From Planctomycetaceae bacterium (lineage in GTDB: Bacteria > Planctomycetota > Planctomycetia > Pirellulales > Thermoguttaceae), in the NCBI GenBank assembly GCA_031287585.1, contig JAITST010000061.1, forward strand, positions 1 to 8,511: 8,511 nucleotides of DNA. Direction: 5' to 3'. Shown piece after piece: positions 6,604 to 8,511 of this stretch; the first letter of the stretch is position 1; each line of letters opens with the position of its first letter. Position numbers and translations under genes: made by a program. Below the pieces are notes generated by a model, which worked only from the letters and a program-made list of their open reading frames with translations, was not told the DNA's origin and searched no databases.

Positions 6604-7566
6604 TCATTGTTTTTCCGTGAATACTCCGAACTTTCGGAAACGTTCATAGCGTTCTTTTAACAGTTGGTCTGTCGGGGTCTTGATTAGTTCTTTTAGTTGG
6701 TTACGCAAGTAGTGTTTTAGCCGCAGTGCCGCCAAGTGCGGGTCTCGGTGGGATCCGCCTATTGGTTCTTCTATTACCTCTTCTATTACACCAAAACCTA
6801 GTAGGTCTTTCGACCTCATTTTTAGTGCAGCAGCGGCTTTGTCTTTGTGTTCGTGTCCTTTCCAAAGTATTCCCGCACAACCTTCCGGACTGATGACCGA
6901 GTAGTAGGAATGTTCCATCATTGCAACTTTGTCGCCAACACCGATACCCAATGCACCGCCGCTACCGCCTTCACCAATCACCACACAAATTATCGGCGTC
7001 GGCAAAACTGACATCTCGAACATCGCCTCCGCAATCACACGCGACTGACCGCGTTCCTCCGCCGCTATCCCCGGATACGCTCCGGGCGTATCAATCAAGC
7101 ATATAACCGGCAACCCGAACTTAGCGGCAAGTTTCATCTTCGCCATCGCTTTTCGATAACCTTCCGGGTGAGCCGAACCGTAATGACACGCGACTCGTTC
7201 CTTCGTATTACGCCCCTTCTGATGCCCGATAACCATCACCTTGTACTCATCCATTTTCGCCCACCCTACCCTGATCGCGGGGTCGTCGCCGAAGAATTTG
7301 TCGCCGTGAAGTTCGATGAACTCGTCGAATATCATCTCGACGTAATCCATCGTTTGCGGACGGTCAGCATGGCGGGCAACTTCGATTGTTTGCCAAGGCG
7401 TGAGCGTCGCGTAAATTTGTTTGAGCAAATCCATTACGCCTTGACGTAACCGACGGATTTCATCTTTGACTTCAGGTGTCGAGTTATTATTTTTGAGCAA
7501 TTCCAATTGTTCTTCAAGTTCGTAAACAGGTTTCTCAAACGATAAATGTTGTAGTGATGTTGCCAT
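6604..7566 (-). CDS. accA: Acetyl-CoA carboxylase carboxyltransferase subunit alpha
   Basis: A 320-residue AccA, the usual length for the family (E. coli about 319). With AccD it forms the carboxyltransferase that moves CO2 from carboxybiotin to acetyl-CoA, making malonyl-CoA for fatty acid synthesis in the cytoplasm. The N-terminal helical region (about 1-60) has the typical FEKPVYELEEQLELL start and the TLTPWQTIEVARHADRPQ segment. The crotonase-like carboxyltransferase core follows: FDEFIELHGDKFFGDDPAI, GHQKGRNTKER, HPEGYRKAMAKMKLA, LIDTPGAYPGIAAEERGQS, VVIGEGGSGGALGIG and YYSVISPEGCAGILWK. The glycine-rich GEGGSGGALGIG forms the oxyanion/CoA region. No accD is next to it here. Transcription converges on the TIM-barrel gene (118 bp gap) and diverges from rpmB. 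ATG 7566 has no Shine-Dalgarno; it is chosen because the family's N-terminal signature begins just after it. Confidence 0.96.
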   Translation of the reverse strand: MATSLQHLSFEKPVYELEEQLELLKNNNSTPEVKDEIRRLRQGVMDLLKQIYATLTPWQTIEVARHADRPQTMDYVEMIFDEFIELHGDKFFGDDPAIRVGWAKMDEYKVMVIGHQKGRNTKERVACHYGSAHPEGYRKAMAKMKLAAKFGLPVICLIDTPGAYPGIAAEERGQSRVIAEAMFEMSVLPTPIICVVIGEGGSGGALGIGVGDKVAMMEHSYYSVISPEGCAGILWKGHEHKDKAAAALKMRSKDLLGFGVIEEVIEEPIGGSHRDPHLAALRLKHYLRNQLKELIKTPTDQLLKERYERFRKFGVFTEKQ

Positions 7567-7604
7567 TTTATTTTTTGTTGGTATTAATAAATAAGTTTTA
7601 GTTA

Positions 7605-7634
7605 TGAATAGTATCTACATAACGATTGGTACAA
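7605..7634 (-). promoter_or_regulatory. Candidate promoter of accA
   Basis: Read on the minus strand, TTGTAC (7634-7629) and TATTCA (7610-7605) are separated by 18 bp. Both boxes are moderate matches. Transcription would start near 7598, about 30 nt before the accA ATG, a sensible leader length. Confidence 0.4.
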
Positions 7635-7772
7635 CTACCTCTCCGAATCGTGGGGCGGGCGGTGATTGTACTGTGACTTTTCCAGATTACGTATTATCCC
7701 GACATTTTGCGTTCCGTCAAGCGTGTTGGAATCTGTTTTGGAAAATTTTTCCGATTATGGTTTGGCGGGGGC

Positions 7773-7800
7773 TTGACGTTTTTTGAAAAAACGGTAGAAT
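7773..7800 (+). promoter_or_regulatory. Promoter of rpmB with a palindrome in its spacer
   Basis: TTGACG (7773-7778), a 16 bp spacer, then TAGAAT (7795-7800). Start would be near 7807, giving a leader of about 75 nt that is very T-rich at 7825-7858. The perfect inverted repeat CGTTTTTTGAAAAAACG (7777-7793) overlaps the -35 end and fills most of the spacer. It may be an operator or just curved A-tract DNA. Confidence 0.65.
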
Positions 7801-7880
7801 TACTGGACTTTTGGGCATTGGTCAGTTTTTTCGTTTTTTTAATTTTATTGTTCTTTTGACTTGTGGTTAGGAGATTTGTT

Positions 7881-8171
7881 ATGGCACGTGTTTGTGAAAT
7901 TTGCGGTAAGGGTCGTCGTATTGGTAATCATATCACTATTCGTGGTAAGGCGAAGTATCTCGGCGGTGTTGGTACTAAGGTGACTGGCATCTCACGTAGA
8001 ACGTTTCTGCCGAATTTGCAGAATGTTCGGATTACAACGGATAACGGTTCCCACAAAACTGTTCGGATTTGTGCACAGTGTATCCGAAGCGGCGCGGTTG
8101 TGAAACGTATTAAGAATCAGCCATTCAAACTAACGGCATCAAATAAGCCCGCTAAAGCCGGTAAAAAATAA
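7881..8171 (+). CDS. rpmB: Large ribosomal subunit protein L28 (bL28), zinc-ribbon type
   Basis: A 96-residue basic ribosomal protein of the 50S subunit. MARVCEICGKGRRIGNHITIRGKAK is the L28 N-terminus, with first zinc pair C5/C8. The core GVGTKVTGISRRTFLPNLQNVRI follows, then C64/C67 in RICAQCIRSG, so all four cysteines of the zinc-binding (C+) form are present. A lysine-rich tail follows (PFKLTASNKPAKAGKK). It is longer than the roughly 60-80 residues of many L28 proteins because of this tail. ATG 7881 is preferred over an upstream in-frame GTG (7863) because AGGAG (7869-7873) lies 7 nt upstream and the family's MARVC start fits. It has its own promoter and terminator, so it is probably transcribed alone. 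Confidence 0.95.
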   Translation: MARVCEICGKGRRIGNHITIRGKAKYLGGVGTKVTGISRRTFLPNLQNVRITTDNGSHKTVRICAQCIRSGAVVKRIKNQPFKLTASNKPAKAGKK

Positions 8172-8210
8172 ATTTGCAGGAAATTTTTGTGCGGTTCTTG
8201 TTCCGTATTG

Positions 8211-8245
8211 CGGTGGCGTGTTACGTCACCGTGTGTTCTTTCTTG
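8211..8245 (+). terminator. Rho-independent terminator of rpmB
   Basis: CGGTGGCG (8211-8218) pairs with CGTCACCG (8224-8231), 8 bp with one G-U and a 5-nt loop TGTTA, followed by a T-rich run (8232-8244). It sits 40 bp after the rpmB stop. Its position also argues against queG starting upstream at GTG 8189. Confidence 0.75.
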
Positions 8246-8320
8246 TATACGCCGGTTGTTAGAAAAAAAATTTTCCCACGACAAACAGGATGTTTCACTG
8301 TAACAGATGAGAGATTGGTT

Positions 8321-8511
8321 GTGAATGATAAAGTTGAACGGAGGAACATTTTTTGTGTACTGCGTGACGCGGCGTTACAACTTGGATTTGAGATTGTTGG
8401 TGTGACTAATGCAACGGACGCAGTTTCTTTTTCACGCTATAAGGATTGGGTACAGTGTGGTTGTAACGCTGGTATGAAGTATCTGGCTGATAACTGTGAC
8501 GTTCGTCGTAA
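8321..8511 (+). CDS. queG: Epoxyqueuosine reductase, N-terminal part (runs off the window)
   Basis: Only the first 63 or so residues are present; the frame is open to the right edge. QueG is a cobalamin- and 4Fe-4S-dependent enzyme that reduces epoxyqueuosine to queuosine in tRNA, in the cytoplasm. The visible part matches the family's start: LRDAALQLGFEIVGVTNA, then FSRYKDWVQCGCNAGMKYLADN, the equivalent of LGFxxVGIT and the W...G.MxYLxR region. The downstream cobalamin and ferredoxin-like domains lie outside the window. GTG 8321, with GAGAG at 8309-8313, puts 20 residues before LGF, similar to E. coli QueG. The same frame is open back to GTG 8189 (with AGGA at 8178-8181), but that would translate through the rpmB terminator. 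Extra cysteines (CGC, DNC) are unusual but harmless. Start uncertain, family fairly sure. Confidence 0.75.
   Translation, partial: MNDKVERRNIFCVLRDAALQLGFEIVGVTNATDAVSFSRYKDWVQCGCNAGMKYLADNCDVRR

Noticed and set aside
7604..7786. A 60-codon plus-strand open frame between accA and rpmB
   Set aside because: It has no ribosome binding site, overlaps the likely accA promoter and runs into the rpmB promoter; the translation shows no recognisable motif.
8189..8320. N-terminal extension of queG with a hydrophobic segment from GTG 8189
   Set aside because: QueG is cytoplasmic and normally lacks such a segment, and the stretch contains the rpmB terminator.
1..8511. CRISPR array, tRNA/rRNA genes, transposase or phage genes
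   Set aside because: No regularly spaced repeats, no tRNA-like cloverleaf with acceptor stem that I could recognise, and no transposase, integrase or phage structural motifs on either strand.

Overview
The window looks like chromosomal DNA from a moderate-GC (roughly mid-40s %, judged by eye) bacterium, most plausibly a planctomycete or close relative. This is inference. It rests on a small exported protein with an LTxxQ-like helix ending in a charged tail, a Tat-exported TIM-barrel sugar isomerase-like protein, a large Sec-exported GH2 glycosidase, and an L28 protein with two CxxC pairs. No rRNA, tRNA, insertion sequence, CRISPR array or complete mobile element was seen.

Layout: 1-1037 is AT-rich with several C-tracts. 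It holds the decayed remains of a SAM-dependent methyltransferase gene (191-749), with a frame break at a C-tract and loss of the middle of the gene. It also holds two good sigma70-type promoters. A small exported protein (1038-1421) follows and ends at a clear hairpin terminator. Then come three same-strand genes linked to sugar use: an exported GH2 beta-galactosidase-like enzyme (1537-4068), a GalT-type hexose-1-phosphate uridylyltransferase (4207-5346), and a Tat-exported sugar phosphate isomerase/epimerase-like TIM barrel (5568-6485). They are separated by gaps of 138 and 221 bp, and galT has its own promoter, so this is a functional neighbourhood rather than a tight operon. The GH2 enzyme could release galactose outside the cytoplasm, and GalT would feed imported, phosphorylated galactose into the Leloir pathway. 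No transporter, galK or galE is present here.

The right end is housekeeping. accA (acetyl-CoA carboxylase carboxyltransferase alpha) lies on the minus strand at 6604-7566, converging on the isomerase-like gene. It diverges from rpmB (ribosomal protein L28, 7881-8171). rpmB ends at a strong hairpin terminator, and the 5' part of queG (epoxyqueuosine reductase) runs off the window edge.

Promoters recur in one style: TTGAnn, a 16-17 bp spacer, then TAGAAT or TAAAAT. They precede galT, rpmB and the small exported gene. I found no convincing new biological system. The less ordinary signals are the decayed methyltransferase, a folded-looking intergenic element at 5375-5535 between galT and the isomerase-like gene, and a perfect palindrome filling the rpmB promoter spacer.
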